From: G020354785 sp964521285
GTDB taxonomy: Bacteria > Bacteroidota > Bacteroidia > Bacteroidales > UBA10428
NCBI GenBank assembly: GCA_964521285.1
Contig: CAZFQS010000037.1
Location: 1 to 24,444, forward strand
DNA: 24,444 nucleotides
Reading direction: 5' to 3'
Within the stretch, counting starts at the first letter, position 1. Each line of letters starts with the position of its first letter. The notes beneath the pieces are model-generated. The model made no database searches. It saw nothing but the letters and a program-made list of their open reading frames with translations, and had not been told where the DNA came from. The position numbers were made by a program, and so were the translations under genes. Shown here in pieces: positions 1 to 8,301 of the stretch.

Positions 1-162
1 ATTAACACTTGCAAATTAGTAAATAACTTTTAATATTGTAATTTTGTCATATATTTTTCATATGGCATAAAATACTAAATTATTTGACATTTAGAGATTT
101 AATAGGGGATTGAGGTTTTATCAGGTAAATTTTTAAAAATAAGTCAGTCAATTTTACAGTCT

Positions 163-1392
163 ATGGAAATTCAAAAAATTAAACAAAGATATGACATAAT
201 TGGAAATTCAGCCGGATTGAACAGGGCTATTGATATTGCTGTACAGGTAGCTCCTACAGATTTATCAGTTTTGATATCAGGTGAAAGCGGAGTAGGTAAA
301 GAGGTATTTCCACAAATAATTCATCAGTACAGTTCGAGAAAACATGGGACCTATATAGCTGTCAATTGCGGAGCTATTCCTGAAGGAACAATAGACTCAG
401 AATTATTTGGTCACGAAAGAGGTTCCTTTACAGGAGCAATTGATAGCAGAAAAGGATATTTCGAAGTTGCCAACGGAGGAACAATATTTCTGGATGAAGT
501 TGCCGAACTCCCGCTTTCTACTCAAGTCAGATTACTGCGTGTTCTTGAAACAGGTGAATTTTTAAAAGTAGGATCGTCAAAAGTTATTAAAACCAATGTA
601 AGAGTTATTGCTGCGACAAATATTGATATTCTCGCAGCAATTCAGCACGGTAAGTTTCGTGAAGATTTATATTACAGGCTAAATACTGTGCCGTTTGAAA
701 TACCTCCATTAAGAAGCAGAAAAGAAGACATCCTGCTGTTGTTCAGAAAATTTGCATCGGATTTTGCAGAAAGAAACCGTATGCCTGCCATAACTCTCAG
801 TGAAGATGCACGTATTATGTTACAGAATTACAGGTGGCCCGGAAATATCAGGCAGTTAAAAAATATTACCGAACAAATTTCCGTTATTGAACAAAATCGT
901 GAAATAGATGATCAAATATTGCGCAAATACCTGCCGGATTATTTTGAGTCAAAACTTCCTGTTGTTTACGATGCAGTTGATAAAAAGACATTTGCTTCTG
1001 AGCGTGAGATTTTGTACAGCATACTTTTTGATATGAAAAATGACGTAAATGACTTAAAAAAGCTTGTACTTGAAATAATGCAAAAAGGATCAGAAAATGC
1101 CGAAATTCAACAGGATAATGCTCAAATTATTGAGAAGCTTTATCAAAGCGTTGAGCCGGCAACTCAGGAAGAGAAACCAGATAAGAAATTCGAAATAGGC
1201 AGGCCAAAAGATGATATTATACAGGATACAGAAGAGATAATTGAAGAATCATTGTCATTGGAAGAAAAAGAAAAAGAATTAATTAAAAAAGCATTAAGCA
1301 AGCATAACGGTAAAAGAAAATATGCAGCCGGGGAGCTTGGTATCTCGGAACGAACTCTATATAGAAAAATAAAAGAATATGATATTCAATAA
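163..1392 (+). CDS. Sigma-54-dependent transcriptional activator (AAA+ plus Fis-type HTH, no sensory domain)
   Basis: Predicted bacterial enhancer-binding protein that remodels RNA polymerase-sigma-54 by ATP hydrolysis. The AAA+ module begins almost at the N-terminus: Walker A GESGVGKE at residues 40-47, the sigma-54 contact loop as GSFTGA (87-92, instead of the usual GAFTGA), Walker B TIFLDE (107-112), then FREDLYYRL and the RWPGNIRQLKN segment. A charged linker of roughly 90 residues follows, then a C-terminal Fis-type helix-turn-helix (about 371-409, with GISERTLYRKI). There is no receiver, GAF or PAS domain ahead of the ATPase, so control must come from expression level, the linker or a partner protein. 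It lies 29 bp upstream of lptE, which hints at envelope-related control (inference). The start is the first ATG of the frame; no clear Shine-Dalgarno is visible. The family is secure; target genes are unknown. Confidence 0.93.
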   Translation: MEIQKIKQRYDIIGNSAGLNRAIDIAVQVAPTDLSVLISGESGVGKEVFPQIIHQYSSRKHGTYIAVNCGAIPEGTIDSELFGHERGSFTGAIDSRKGYFEVANGGTIFLDEVAELPLSTQVRLLRVLETGEFLKVGSSKVIKTNVRVIAATNIDILAAIQHGKFREDLYYRLNTVPFEIPPLRSRKEDILLLFRKFASDFAERNRMPAITLSEDARIMLQNYRWPGNIRQLKNITEQISVIEQNREIDDQILRKYLPDYFESKLPVVYDAVDKKTFASEREILYSILFDMKNDVNDLKKLVLEIMQKGSENAEIQQDNAQIIEKLYQSVEPATQEEKPDKKFEIGRPKDDIIQDTEEIIEESLSLEEKEKELIKKALSKHNGKRKYAAGELGISERTLYRKIKEYDIQ

Positions 1393-1421
1393 AAAGGATT
1401 TTTAGCATTAAATATTCAGTC

Positions 1422-1967
1422 ATGTTCAGCAGACATAAGATATTTTTCATTTTAATAATTAGTCTCATATCATTTTGTGCATGTACATTCAGGCTGGGCT
1501 CTTTATCTTTAGGTTATTCTATGAAGGGAGCTACCACAACTGGTTTAAAAACTGTGTCGGTACAATATGTTGAAAATCGTGTTTTGGAAAACAATGGGGG
1601 CATTGTTCAACCCGGATTCAGCCAGGAATTTACAGATGCTCTGAAAGATTATATACAGTCCAATACCAATCTGATATTAATAAATGGTATAGGAGATGCT
1701 GATTTTGAAGGCGAGATTATTACCTTTGATCAAAGACCCGTTTCCATAACAGCAGATGATATAGCAGCACAGAATAGATTTACTATCGCTGTTAAAATAA
1801 AATATACTAATACAGTAAATTCTGAACTGGACTTTGAATCGAACTTCTCCAGATATGAAAATTATTCAAGCAGCATGACATTTGAAGATGCTCAGAATAA
1901 TTATTCCAAAGATATAGTTGATTTAATAATTGAAGATATATTTAACAGGGCATTTGTAAACTGGTAA
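1422..1967 (+). CDS. lptE: LPS-assembly outer-membrane lipoprotein LptE
   Basis: Probable LptE, which in Gram-negative bacteria plugs the LptD barrel and helps insert LPS into the outer membrane. The 181-residue product has a lipoprotein signal: basic residues near the start, a hydrophobic core from about residue 7, and a lipobox-like FCAC with the modifiable cysteine at 21. The mature part opens with a short Gly/Ser/Tyr-rich strand, then a segment of the type LKTVSVQYVENR, and later FTDALKDYIQSNT, a pattern typical of Bacteroidota LptE proteins, which are very diverged from the Escherichia coli protein. It sits between the sigma-54 activator and a TPR-type gene upstream of secG, an arrangement I recognise from Bacteroidales. 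LptE sequences are weakly conserved, so the name rests on the lipobox, length, N-terminal pattern and context. Confidence 0.8.
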   Translation: MFSRHKIFFILIISLISFCACTFRLGSLSLGYSMKGATTTGLKTVSVQYVENRVLENNGGIVQPGFSQEFTDALKDYIQSNTNLILINGIGDADFEGEIITFDQRPVSITADDIAAQNRFTIAVKIKYTNTVNSELDFESNFSRYENYSSSMTFEDAQNNYSKDIVDLIIEDIFNRAFVNW

Positions 1968-1998
1968 TTTAGATTTGGGCATTAGAATTCTTGCATTA

Positions 1999-3090
1999 AT
2001 GGAAAGAGAGAATTTAATAAAATATTTAAATAATCCTGAGAATCTTGATAATGAGACTGTTAATTTTATAACTAAGCTTACAGATCAATATCCGTATTTC
2101 CAGACAGCCCATTTATTAACTGTAAAAAATTTGTATCTGATAAATAGCGAAGATTTTATCTCAAAATTAAATCTGGCTGCTGCATATATTACCGATCGAC
2201 GAATACTTTATGAACTAATTCATCCACTTGATTTAAGTGAAGATAGTTTTTTAGACAGGGATATTAAAGAAACAGGAAGGACAGGTAAAAAATATAAAGG
2301 TACACTAAAGGAAAATATTGATGATACTATATCTTCACAACTCATTGAAATAAAGAAACATAGTCATAGAGAAATGGAGCTGGTTCCTGAAATATCAATT
2401 GATGTCAGGAAAGAATATGGTGAAGGAATTGAACTTGATGATATCGTCTTTGGTTTAGATAGTTCTGAAATATTGGAAATAGAACCTAAAGTTGAGAAGA
2501 GTGAAGATTTGGATATAGAAATTGAGGAAGACTATTCTGAAGATCTCACTGTAAAAGATGACAGCGGCCTGTTAGAAATGGATGAGAATGCAGAAGATTT
2601 TGATAGTAAGGATATTTATGCAGGGGTTTTACAAGATTCCTGGGAAGAATCAACTGAGAATGATAAATTAACTGATTATGGGGGAGCAAAATTTGAGATT
2701 GTCGATGAAGAGAGGAAAGAAAAGGGAGAAAAAAAGGAGCCTGCGACAGTTGGTAAGTTTGTTTCAATTGATGAAGAAACCTTCAGTTTGATAAGGCACA
2801 GTAAGGAAGAAAAAGAAATCACTAACGGTGAATTAATTGACAGATTTATCAGAGGTGAGCCAAAAATAATACCTGATAAAGAAAAAGTGAGTAGCAATGA
2901 TATATCAGATGAAAGTATCAAAGAAAATGAGGGATATATAACTGATACACTCGCAAAAATATATGTGAAGCAAGGTTATTATTCCAAGGCTATCTTTGCT
3001 TATGAAAAATTAATTTTGAAATATCCGGAAAAAAGTAGTTACTTTGCGGGTCAAATAAATGAAATAAAGAAGATTATTAACAATTTATAA
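1999..3090 (+). CDS. TPR-like protein with a conserved N-terminal module and long acidic linker
   Basis: Conserved protein of unknown role, 363 residues from the ATG chosen here; the frame also opens at a TTG at 1975, but the ATG gives the better match to homologues beginning near this residue. There is no signal peptide or membrane segment. The N-terminal 80 residues (with QYPYFQTAHLL and AAAYITDRRILYEL) form a helical module typical of Bacteroidota proteins encoded before secG. The middle, roughly residues 110-290, is rich in Asp, Glu, Ser and Lys and looks disordered. The last 55 residues hold a TPR-like unit (TDTLAKIYVKQGYYSKAIFAYEKL, split across two helices). It starts 31 bp after lptE and ends 12 bp before secG, so it is probably co-transcribed with both. 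A scaffold role is a guess from the TPR alone. Confidence 0.85.
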   Translation: MERENLIKYLNNPENLDNETVNFITKLTDQYPYFQTAHLLTVKNLYLINSEDFISKLNLAAAYITDRRILYELIHPLDLSEDSFLDRDIKETGRTGKKYKGTLKENIDDTISSQLIEIKKHSHREMELVPEISIDVRKEYGEGIELDDIVFGLDSSEILEIEPKVEKSEDLDIEIEEDYSEDLTVKDDSGLLEMDENAEDFDSKDIYAGVLQDSWEESTENDKLTDYGGAKFEIVDEERKEKGEKKEPATVGKFVSIDEETFSLIRHSKEEKEITNGELIDRFIRGEPKIIPDKEKVSSNDISDESIKENEGYITDTLAKIYVKQGYYSKAIFAYEKLILKYPEKSSYFAGQINEIKKIINNL

Positions 3091-3102
3091 TTATTTAAGG
3101 AT

Positions 3103-3456
3103 ATGTATGGGTTGATAGCTGTGTTAATAGTGATTGCTTGTATTTTGTTGGTTTTAGTCGTTCTCGTTCAAAGCTCGAAAGGCGGGGGTTTAGTAGCTAA
3201 TTTTTCAGCCTCAAGCCAGATAATGGGTGTAAGAAAAACTGCAGATTTCCTTGAAAAAGCAACCTGGACATTAGCCAGTTCTTTATTACTGTTAAGTCTG
3301 TTAGCAAGCGTAGCTGTTCCAAGACAAAGAGATGAAGCGGCCAGATCCAGAATAGAAAATCAGGTGGATAACGCTATTGATCCTGATAGACTTTCCGGTT
3401 TTCCTACAACGGTGCCTGAAAAACCAGGTTCACAGGAAGATAACTTAAATGAGTAA
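3103..3456 (+). CDS. secG: Preprotein translocase subunit SecG
   Basis: SecG, the small auxiliary membrane subunit of the SecYEG protein-export channel. The 117-residue protein has two predicted membrane helices, about residues 4-23 and 53-72. Between them lies the conserved cytoplasmic loop with VQSSKGGGLVANF and the SSQIMGVRKTADFLEKATW stretch typical of the family. The C-terminal tail after about residue 75 is polar and acidic, as in many Bacteroidota SecG proteins. The gene begins 12 bp after the TPR-like gene, with an AAGGA-like sequence immediately upstream of the ATG, and is probably the last gene of the lptE-TPR-secG unit. A dyad 49 bp downstream may end the transcript. Confidence 0.95.
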   Translation: MYGLIAVLIVIACILLVLVVLVQSSKGGGLVANFSASSQIMGVRKTADFLEKATWTLASSLLLLSLLASVAVPRQRDEAARSRIENQVDNAIDPDRLSGFPTTVPEKPGSQEDNLNE

Positions 3457-3502
3457 GTGAGGGTTAATATTTTCTTGATTATATAAAACTTTATCTGATT
3501 TC

Positions 3503-3533
3503 AGGTGTCAGTATGTCATATTTACTGACACTT
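3503..3533. promoter_or_regulatory. 9-9-9 inverted repeat between secG and groES (weak terminator or operator)
   Basis: A perfect 9-bp dyad: GTGTCAGTA at 3505-3513 and TACTGACAC at 3523-3531 with a 9-base spacer. A G-T and an A-T pair extend it to 11 bp. As RNA it would form an AT-rich hairpin 49 bp after the secG stop, followed by ATTTGTTATAAGG, a poor U tract, so it would be only a weak terminator. The 9-9-9 geometry equals that of the CIRCE heat-shock operator, but the arm sequence is not the CIRCE consensus. It lies about 210 bp before the groES start. No confident promoter was found in the remaining bases up to groES. Confidence 0.5.
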
Positions 3534-3743
3534 ATTTGTTATAAGGATTTTTGGTTAAAATGCCAGATTATCGGCAATTTCGGAAGAATTATCTTTATAT
3601 CGTTTATAATATTATAGATTTTATACTGAAAATATGACAATTAAAAACTCTAAAATATATACTTATTTTATTTGGCATAGAATATGTTAGGGAACAATTC
3701 GAAAATTGAAAAATATAATGTTTAACTAAAAATTAATATTAAA

Positions 3744-4022
3744 ATGTCTGAAGTAAAAATTAAACCTTTGGCTGACAGGGTACTAATTAAACCTGAGGAA
3801 GCAGAAGATAAAACCGCCAGTGGTATTATTATTCCTGATTCTGCAAAGGAAAAACCACAACGGGGAACTGTTATAGCTGCCGGACCTGGCACAAAAGACG
3901 AAAAAATGGAAGTAAAAGTCGGAGATTCTGTTTTATATGGTAAATATTCCGGAACAGAACTAAATTTCGATGGCAAGGATTATCTGATAATGAAACAATC
4001 CGATATTCTGGCTATAATATAA
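3744..4022 (+). CDS. groES: Co-chaperonin GroES (Hsp10)
   Basis: GroES forms the heptameric lid of the GroEL folding chamber in the cytoplasm. The 92-residue product has the standard Cpn10 pattern: the N-terminal IKPLADRVLIKPEEAE, the mobile loop that contacts GroEL (TASGIIIPDSAKEKPQRG), the GTVIAAGPG turn, and the C-terminal KVGDSVLYGKYSGTE with the closing DILAII. Length matches the family. The ATG at 3744 gives the expected short N-terminus and is preceded by A/T-rich sequence without a Shine-Dalgarno. It stands 67 bp upstream of groEL on the same strand, the usual groESL operon, probably transcribed from within the 287-bp gap after secG. Confidence 0.98.
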   Translation: MSEVKIKPLADRVLIKPEEAEDKTASGIIIPDSAKEKPQRGTVIAAGPGTKDEKMEVKVGDSVLYGKYSGTELNFDGKDYLIMKQSDILAII

Positions 4023-4089
4023 GTTATAAAATATAAAAAAAATTAGTTTCTAACCTAAAAGGATATAATAAGCAAAAAAATTAATAAAA

Positions 4090-5724
4090 ATGGCAAAAGA
4101 ATTAAAATTTAATATTGAAGCTCGTGACCTGCTTAAAAAAGGTGTTGATGAGCTGACAGATGCAGTAAAAATTACCCTGGGTCCTAAAGGGCGTAATGTT
4201 ATTTTAGAAAAAAAGTTCGGATCTCCAACAGTAACTAAAGATGGTGTTACGGTAGCCAAGGAAATTGAACTTGAAGGTCACTTTGAAAATGTTGGAGCAC
4301 AATTAGTTAAGGATGTAGCATCAAAGACTAATGATGATGCAGGTGATGGCACAACAACTGCTACCGTCTTGGCACAGTCTATAGTAACAGTCGGATTAAA
4401 GAATGTTACAGCAGGGGCAAACCCGATGGATTTAAAAAGAGGTATTGATAAAGCAGTAAAGGTAGTAGTTGAAGAATTGAAAAGGCAGTCACAGTCTATA
4501 GGTGAAGATATCGAAAAGATTGAGCAGGTTGCCGCAATTTCTGCTAATAATGATGCGGAGATAGGTAAATTAGTTGCCAGTGCAATGGAAAAAGTAAAAA
4601 AAGAGGGTGTGATAACTGTTGAAGAAGCCAAAACTGCTGAAACGAGCGTTGAAGTTGTTGAGGGAATGCAGTTTGACAGGGGATATATATCTCCGTACTT
4701 TATAACTGATACCGATAAGATGGAAGCTGTTCTGGAAAATCCATATGTACTTCTGTCTGATAAGAAAATATCAACCATGAAGGATCTGCTTCCTATATTA
4801 GAACCTGTTGCCCAATCAGGTCACCCCATGTTAATTATTGCTGAAGATGTTGATGGAGAAGCATTAGCAACATTGGTAGTAAATAAATTAAGAGGGTCAT
4901 TAAAAATTGCTGCAGTTAAGGCTCCCGGATTTGGAGACAGAAGGAAAGAAATGCTGGAAGATATTGCAATATTAACCGGTGGAGTCGTTATTGCTGAAGA
5001 AAAGGGGCTGACTCTCGAAGGAGCAAAACTTGATATGCTCGGAACAGCAGAAAAGATAGTCATAGACAAGGAGAATACTACTATTGTGAACGGGGCTGGT
5101 GATAAAGCCAACATTGATGGCAGGGTAAAACAAATTAAAGCCCAGATAGAAACAACAACTTCTGATTATGATAAAGAAAAGCTTCAGGAAAGACTGGCTA
5201 AACTGGCAGGAGGAGTTGCAGTTCTTTATGTAGGTGCTGCATCAGAGGCTGAAATGAAAGAAAAGAAAGCACGTGTCGAAGATGCATTAAGTGCCACAAG
5301 GGCTGCTGTTGAGGAAGGGATAATTCCCGGAGGAGGAGTAGGTTATATCCGTGCAATTAACAAGCTTAATAAGATGAAAGCAGATAATGAAGATCAGAAT
5401 ACTGGTATTGCTATTGTGAGAAGGGCACTTGAAGAACCTCTTCGTCAGATAGTTGAAAATGCCGGTCTTGAAGGCTCCGTAGTAGTGCAGAAGATTAAGG
5501 AGGGCAAGGACGATTTTGGATATAATGCGCAGACTAATAAATATGAGAATCTCTTACAGGCAGGAGTTATCGATCCCACCAAAGTAGCAAGAATAGCTCT
5601 GGAAAATGCTGCTTCAATAGCAGGTATATTCCTGACTACTGAATGTGTTGTTGCTGAAAAACCTGAAGACGAGAAACAGCAACCTATGCCAGGTGGAGGA
5701 CCAGGAATGGGAGGTATGATGTAA
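4090..5724 (+). CDS. groEL: Chaperonin GroEL (Hsp60)
   Basis: GroEL, the ATP-driven double-ring chaperonin that encloses and folds cytosolic proteins with GroES. At 544 residues it has full family length. Visible signatures include LGPKGRNV (30-37), an aspartate at 51 matching the catalytic Asp52 of E. coli, the phosphate-binding DGTTTAT from residue 86, and RVEDALSATRAAVEEG carrying the second catalytic aspartate of the equatorial domain. The C-terminus ends in a Gly/Met tail (GGGPGMGGMM), which lines the cavity floor. It is the single groEL seen here, downstream of groES, and is closed by an intrinsic terminator 24 bp after its stop. Nothing is truncated or unusual. Confidence 0.99.
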   Translation: MAKELKFNIEARDLLKKGVDELTDAVKITLGPKGRNVILEKKFGSPTVTKDGVTVAKEIELEGHFENVGAQLVKDVASKTNDDAGDGTTTATVLAQSIVTVGLKNVTAGANPMDLKRGIDKAVKVVVEELKRQSQSIGEDIEKIEQVAAISANNDAEIGKLVASAMEKVKKEGVITVEEAKTAETSVEVVEGMQFDRGYISPYFITDTDKMEAVLENPYVLLSDKKISTMKDLLPILEPVAQSGHPMLIIAEDVDGEALATLVVNKLRGSLKIAAVKAPGFGDRRKEMLEDIAILTGGVVIAEEKGLTLEGAKLDMLGTAEKIVIDKENTTIVNGAGDKANIDGRVKQIKAQIETTTSDYDKEKLQERLAKLAGGVAVLYVGAASEAEMKEKKARVEDALSATRAAVEEGIIPGGGVGYIRAINKLNKMKADNEDQNTGIAIVRRALEEPLRQIVENAGLEGSVVVQKIKEGKDDFGYNAQTNKYENLLQAGVIDPTKVARIALENAASIAGIFLTTECVVAEKPEDEKQQPMPGGGPGMGGMM

Positions 5725-5747
5725 TAAATTGAAGAAATAAATTTAAG

Positions 5748-5781
5748 ATCCCCTTTCAATTTTGTTGAAAGGGGATTTTTT
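5748..5781 (+). terminator. Intrinsic terminator of groES-groEL
   Basis: A perfect 12-bp stem (ATCCCCTTTCAA at 5748-5759 against TTGAAAGGGGAT at 5765-5776) with a 5-base loop, followed by a run of six T on the + strand (5776-5781). It lies 24 bp after the groEL stop. Read on the other strand the stem is followed by CTTAAATTT, not a T run, so it serves the + strand and not the convergent methyltransferase gene. Confidence 0.9.
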
Positions 5782-5790
5782 ATTTAAATA

Positions 5791-6537
5791 TCAGTAAATC
5801 CTGTCATCTTCATCTACCATTGGAACAAATCTCACAGGCAGGACTGATGTCTGTTTTAATGCTCCTTTTTTCTTGGTTAATAATACTAACTCCTGAACAT
5901 ATCTTTCTCCTACCGGGATGATCATTCTACCGCCTTCTTTTAATTGATCCTTAAGCGGATCAGGGATATGGGTGGGGGCGCATGTAACAATTATTGCATC
6001 AAATGGACTGTATTCAGACCATCCTTCGTAACCATCGCCAATCTTAACTTTAATATTTGAATATCCTAATTTCTTAAATAGTTGAGCGGCCCTGGTTCCA
6101 AGTTCTTCAACTATTTCAATAGTATAAACTGAATCGCAGATCTCAGCCAGTATTGCAGCCTGATAGCCTGAACCGGTACCTACTTCCAGAACTTTTGAGC
6201 TTTCGTCAAGATTTAATATCTCAGTCATAAATGCAACTATATAGGGCTGGGAGATGGTCTGTCCGTAACCGATTGGTAAGGGATAATCTCCGTAAGCATG
6301 TTGAATATGGTTCTCAGGTACAAATAAATGACGTTCTACTTTTCTCATGGCTCCAATAACTTTTTTATCTGAAATTCCCCTGGAAATAATCTGCGTTGTT
6401 ACCATATTCTCACGCAATTCCTTAAACCTGTCAATCTGTGGTTGTGAGCGTCCGCAACCTAATATAAGGATTAAAAAACTGAAGATAATGCACCTGGCCA
6501 TAGAAGGCATAGGAAAGCATTGTTTAACAGCTTTCAT
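5791..6537 (-). CDS. pcm: Protein-L-isoaspartate O-methyltransferase with a lipoprotein signal peptide
   Basis: PIMT uses S-adenosylmethionine to methylate isoaspartyl residues in aged proteins, starting their repair. Clear family motifs are GQTISQP (92-98), the SAM-binding motif VLEVGTGSGYQAA (from 116), GDGYEGW, FDAIIVTCAP, GGRMIIPVG and RFVPMV near the end. The oddity is the N-terminus: residues 15-27 form a basic-then-hydrophobic segment ending in a lipobox-like ILGC with the cysteine at 28. The full-length product therefore looks like an exported lipoprotein, whereas the well-known enzyme is cytosolic. An internal ATG (residue 45, 6403-6405) would give a cytosolic-type enzyme of about 204 residues beginning MVTTQIISRGI. 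Which product is made cannot be read from the sequence. The gene follows the OmpL47-like gene by 33 bp and converges on groEL. Confidence 0.92.
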   Translation of the reverse strand: MKAVKQCFPMPSMARCIIFSFLILILGCGRSQPQIDRFKELRENMVTTQIISRGISDKKVIGAMRKVERHLFVPENHIQHAYGDYPLPIGYGQTISQPYIVAFMTEILNLDESSKVLEVGTGSGYQAAILAEICDSVYTIEIVEELGTRAAQLFKKLGYSNIKVKIGDGYEGWSEYSPFDAIIVTCAPTHIPDPLKDQLKEGGRMIIPVGERYVQELVLLTKKKGALKQTSVLPVRFVPMVDEDDRIY

Positions 6538-6570
6538 ATAATTAAGAATTAAGTTTTAGTTTAAAGACTA

Positions 6571-8301
6571 TTAATATATTACAAAATCAATCACTTCTGT
6601 GGATTCATTTCCCAATTTATCCTGCGCCCTGATTTTAACGGTGTACATTCCCTCGGAAGTAAAATCTCTAATTAAACCAGCATACTTCTTTTCCGGACTA
6701 TCATTGATTGAATAATACATTTCATTAAACCCGACGACATTATCAGTGGAGGAGAGAAACAGAACAACATGATTCGGATAACTGTTCAGGATTATTCCGT
6801 TTATATCTTTTTTCTCACCAGGTAATGTGCTGAAACGTGAATATAACTCAGGTCCTGTTTTATCCAGGATAACCGTAAAATCCGATATATTAGTATTATC
6901 TACATTATCGTAGGCTGTAACTTTAATAATATGATGGCCTTCTTCATTTATAGAGAAAGGTTCATCAAATATTTTTGTTTCATCATCATCCACAACATAT
7001 TCAATTTTATTTACTCCGGACTCAGTATCATTGGCTTTAAGATATACTGTTGTTTTGTTATTAATGTATACTGTATCTTTCATCACGAAGGTCGGGCCAT
7101 AAAAACCATATGAAATAGAGGGGCCTGATAAATCAACATAAGGAATAGTGGTTTTGCTCCCTTTTTCCAGTGATTCGGTTTTATTGTTTACATTATCAAG
7201 GGCATATGCTTTAACTATCAGGTTTCCCGTAACATTGGACAGAAAAAAAGGTTTTTCATACTTTTGAAATTCACTATTGTTGATGGAATAAAATACTTCT
7301 TTAACCCCAGCCTTGTTATCAAATGTAGTTAACTTAAGCTGGCTTCTTCCCGAAGAATATTCCCTGCCGCCGGCAAAAAAACTTTTCCCGATAATTTCCT
7401 GAACAATTGTTGGCGGTGTTTTGTCAATGTAAAAATCAAATACATTTTCAGCTTCCGTATTGTTAACCTTATCTGCTGAATAGTAAGTTAATTTATGGTC
7501 CCCCTGCGTTAATAAGGCAGCTCTTAACGGACTTGCATATTCTTTAACAGGTCCGTCATCGAGCTTATAATAGATCGCTTTAATACCAATGCCTTTATCA
7601 TCAGCTGTAAGTATTATCAGTGATTTGCCGGAAATAATATTTTCATATTTATCCTGTGAAATTTGCATTGTTGTTTTTGGGCTTGTTTTATCCAGCATAA
7701 TATTTACTGATTGCACTGTTTCAGCATTACCTACATTATCTGCAGCATAGTATTTTAACATGTACTCTTTTTCCTGATCAATAACAATTGGTGAATTATA
7801 AACCTGAAAATTTTCTCCATTAGTGGAATAATATATATTTTCAACTCCTGACATCTTATCAGCAGCTTTAAGAGTTATTTCACCTTTGGTGCTTATAAAT
7901 ATTGTTTCGCGTGTTTTGTAAATTGAAACTTCACCGTAATCAATAGAGGTAACAGGAGGTTTACTATCGGCATATATCTCAAATATTATATCCTCTCTGG
8001 GGTATACAGGTTTAAGTGTTGCAGTGTCCACAATCCATGGGGAGCGAAAAGTATTATACCCTTCAGTATCCAGGTATAGAGGATTTGAAAATTTTTTTGT
8101 CACTTCACTTTTTAATAAATAGCTCTCTGAATTTTCAGCCGGGGAATTGGCCATCCTCAGATAAATAGGTAGTGATTTATGTATAAACATTCTGCCTTCA
8201 GGAGATATATAAATTCTTTTTTCATGTTTTAACTGTTCCTGGCCAAATAAACAGAATTGACTAATGGAAATAACGACTAATAAAAAGGATATTTTTTTCA
8301 T
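6571..8301 (-). CDS. Exported OmpL47/Ig-like repeat protein
   Basis: Secreted or envelope protein of unknown function. From the ATG chosen here (8299-8301) it has 576 residues; a GTG two codons upstream is possible, but the ATG follows an AAGGTGG sequence and opens directly with the KKISFLLV signal peptide, likely cut near FG-QEQ. After an N-terminal domain of about 90 residues (ISPEGRMFIHKSLPIYLRM, then NPLYLDTEGYNTFRSPW), five repeats of roughly 90-105 residues follow. Each has an aspartate-containing SGV..IYYS-type strand, a Y..P turn, a YYA.DNVGN-like strand and a closing D[KL][TS].P linker, the pattern of OmpL47-type or Ig-like beta domains. The last repeat runs to the C-terminus with no sorting domain. 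The gene is between queG and pcm on the same strand. Confidence 0.82.
   Translation of the reverse strand: MKKISFLLVVISISQFCLFGQEQLKHEKRIYISPEGRMFIHKSLPIYLRMANSPAENSESYLLKSEVTKKFSNPLYLDTEGYNTFRSPWIVDTATLKPVYPREDIIFEIYADSKPPVTSIDYGEVSIYKTRETIFISTKGEITLKAADKMSGVENIYYSTNGENFQVYNSPIVIDQEKEYMLKYYAADNVGNAETVQSVNIMLDKTSPKTTMQISQDKYENIISGKSLIILTADDKGIGIKAIYYKLDDGPVKEYASPLRAALLTQGDHKLTYYSADKVNNTEAENVFDFYIDKTPPTIVQEIIGKSFFAGGREYSSGRSQLKLTTFDNKAGVKEVFYSINNSEFQKYEKPFFLSNVTGNLIVKAYALDNVNNKTESLEKGSKTTIPYVDLSGPSISYGFYGPTFVMKDTVYINNKTTVYLKANDTESGVNKIEYVVDDDETKIFDEPFSINEEGHHIIKVTAYDNVDNTNISDFTVILDKTGPELYSRFSTLPGEKKDINGIILNSYPNHVVLFLSSTDNVVGFNEMYYSINDSPEKKYAGLIRDFTSEGMYTVKIRAQDKLGNESTEVIDFVIY

Noticed and set aside
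39..46. TAATTTTG as a promoter box for the first gene
   Set aside because: It matches TAnnTTTG, but there is no TTTG or TTG about 19 bases upstream and the leader would be long; such 8-mers are common in AT-rich DNA.
63..77. TGGCATA followed by A/T-rich sequence upstream of the sigma-54 activator
   Set aside because: No -12 TTGC-like element at the right distance.
3672..3687. TGGCATA-N4-ATGTT upstream of groES as a sigma-54 (-24/-12) promoter
   Set aside because: The -24 part fits TGGCAYR, but the near-invariant GC of the -12 element is missing (GT instead), so it is most likely chance.
4278..5114. Long open frames on the - strand inside groEL
   Set aside because: They are antisense shadows of the strongly conserved groEL frame, with low-complexity Ser/Ile/Phe-rich translations and no recognisable domain.
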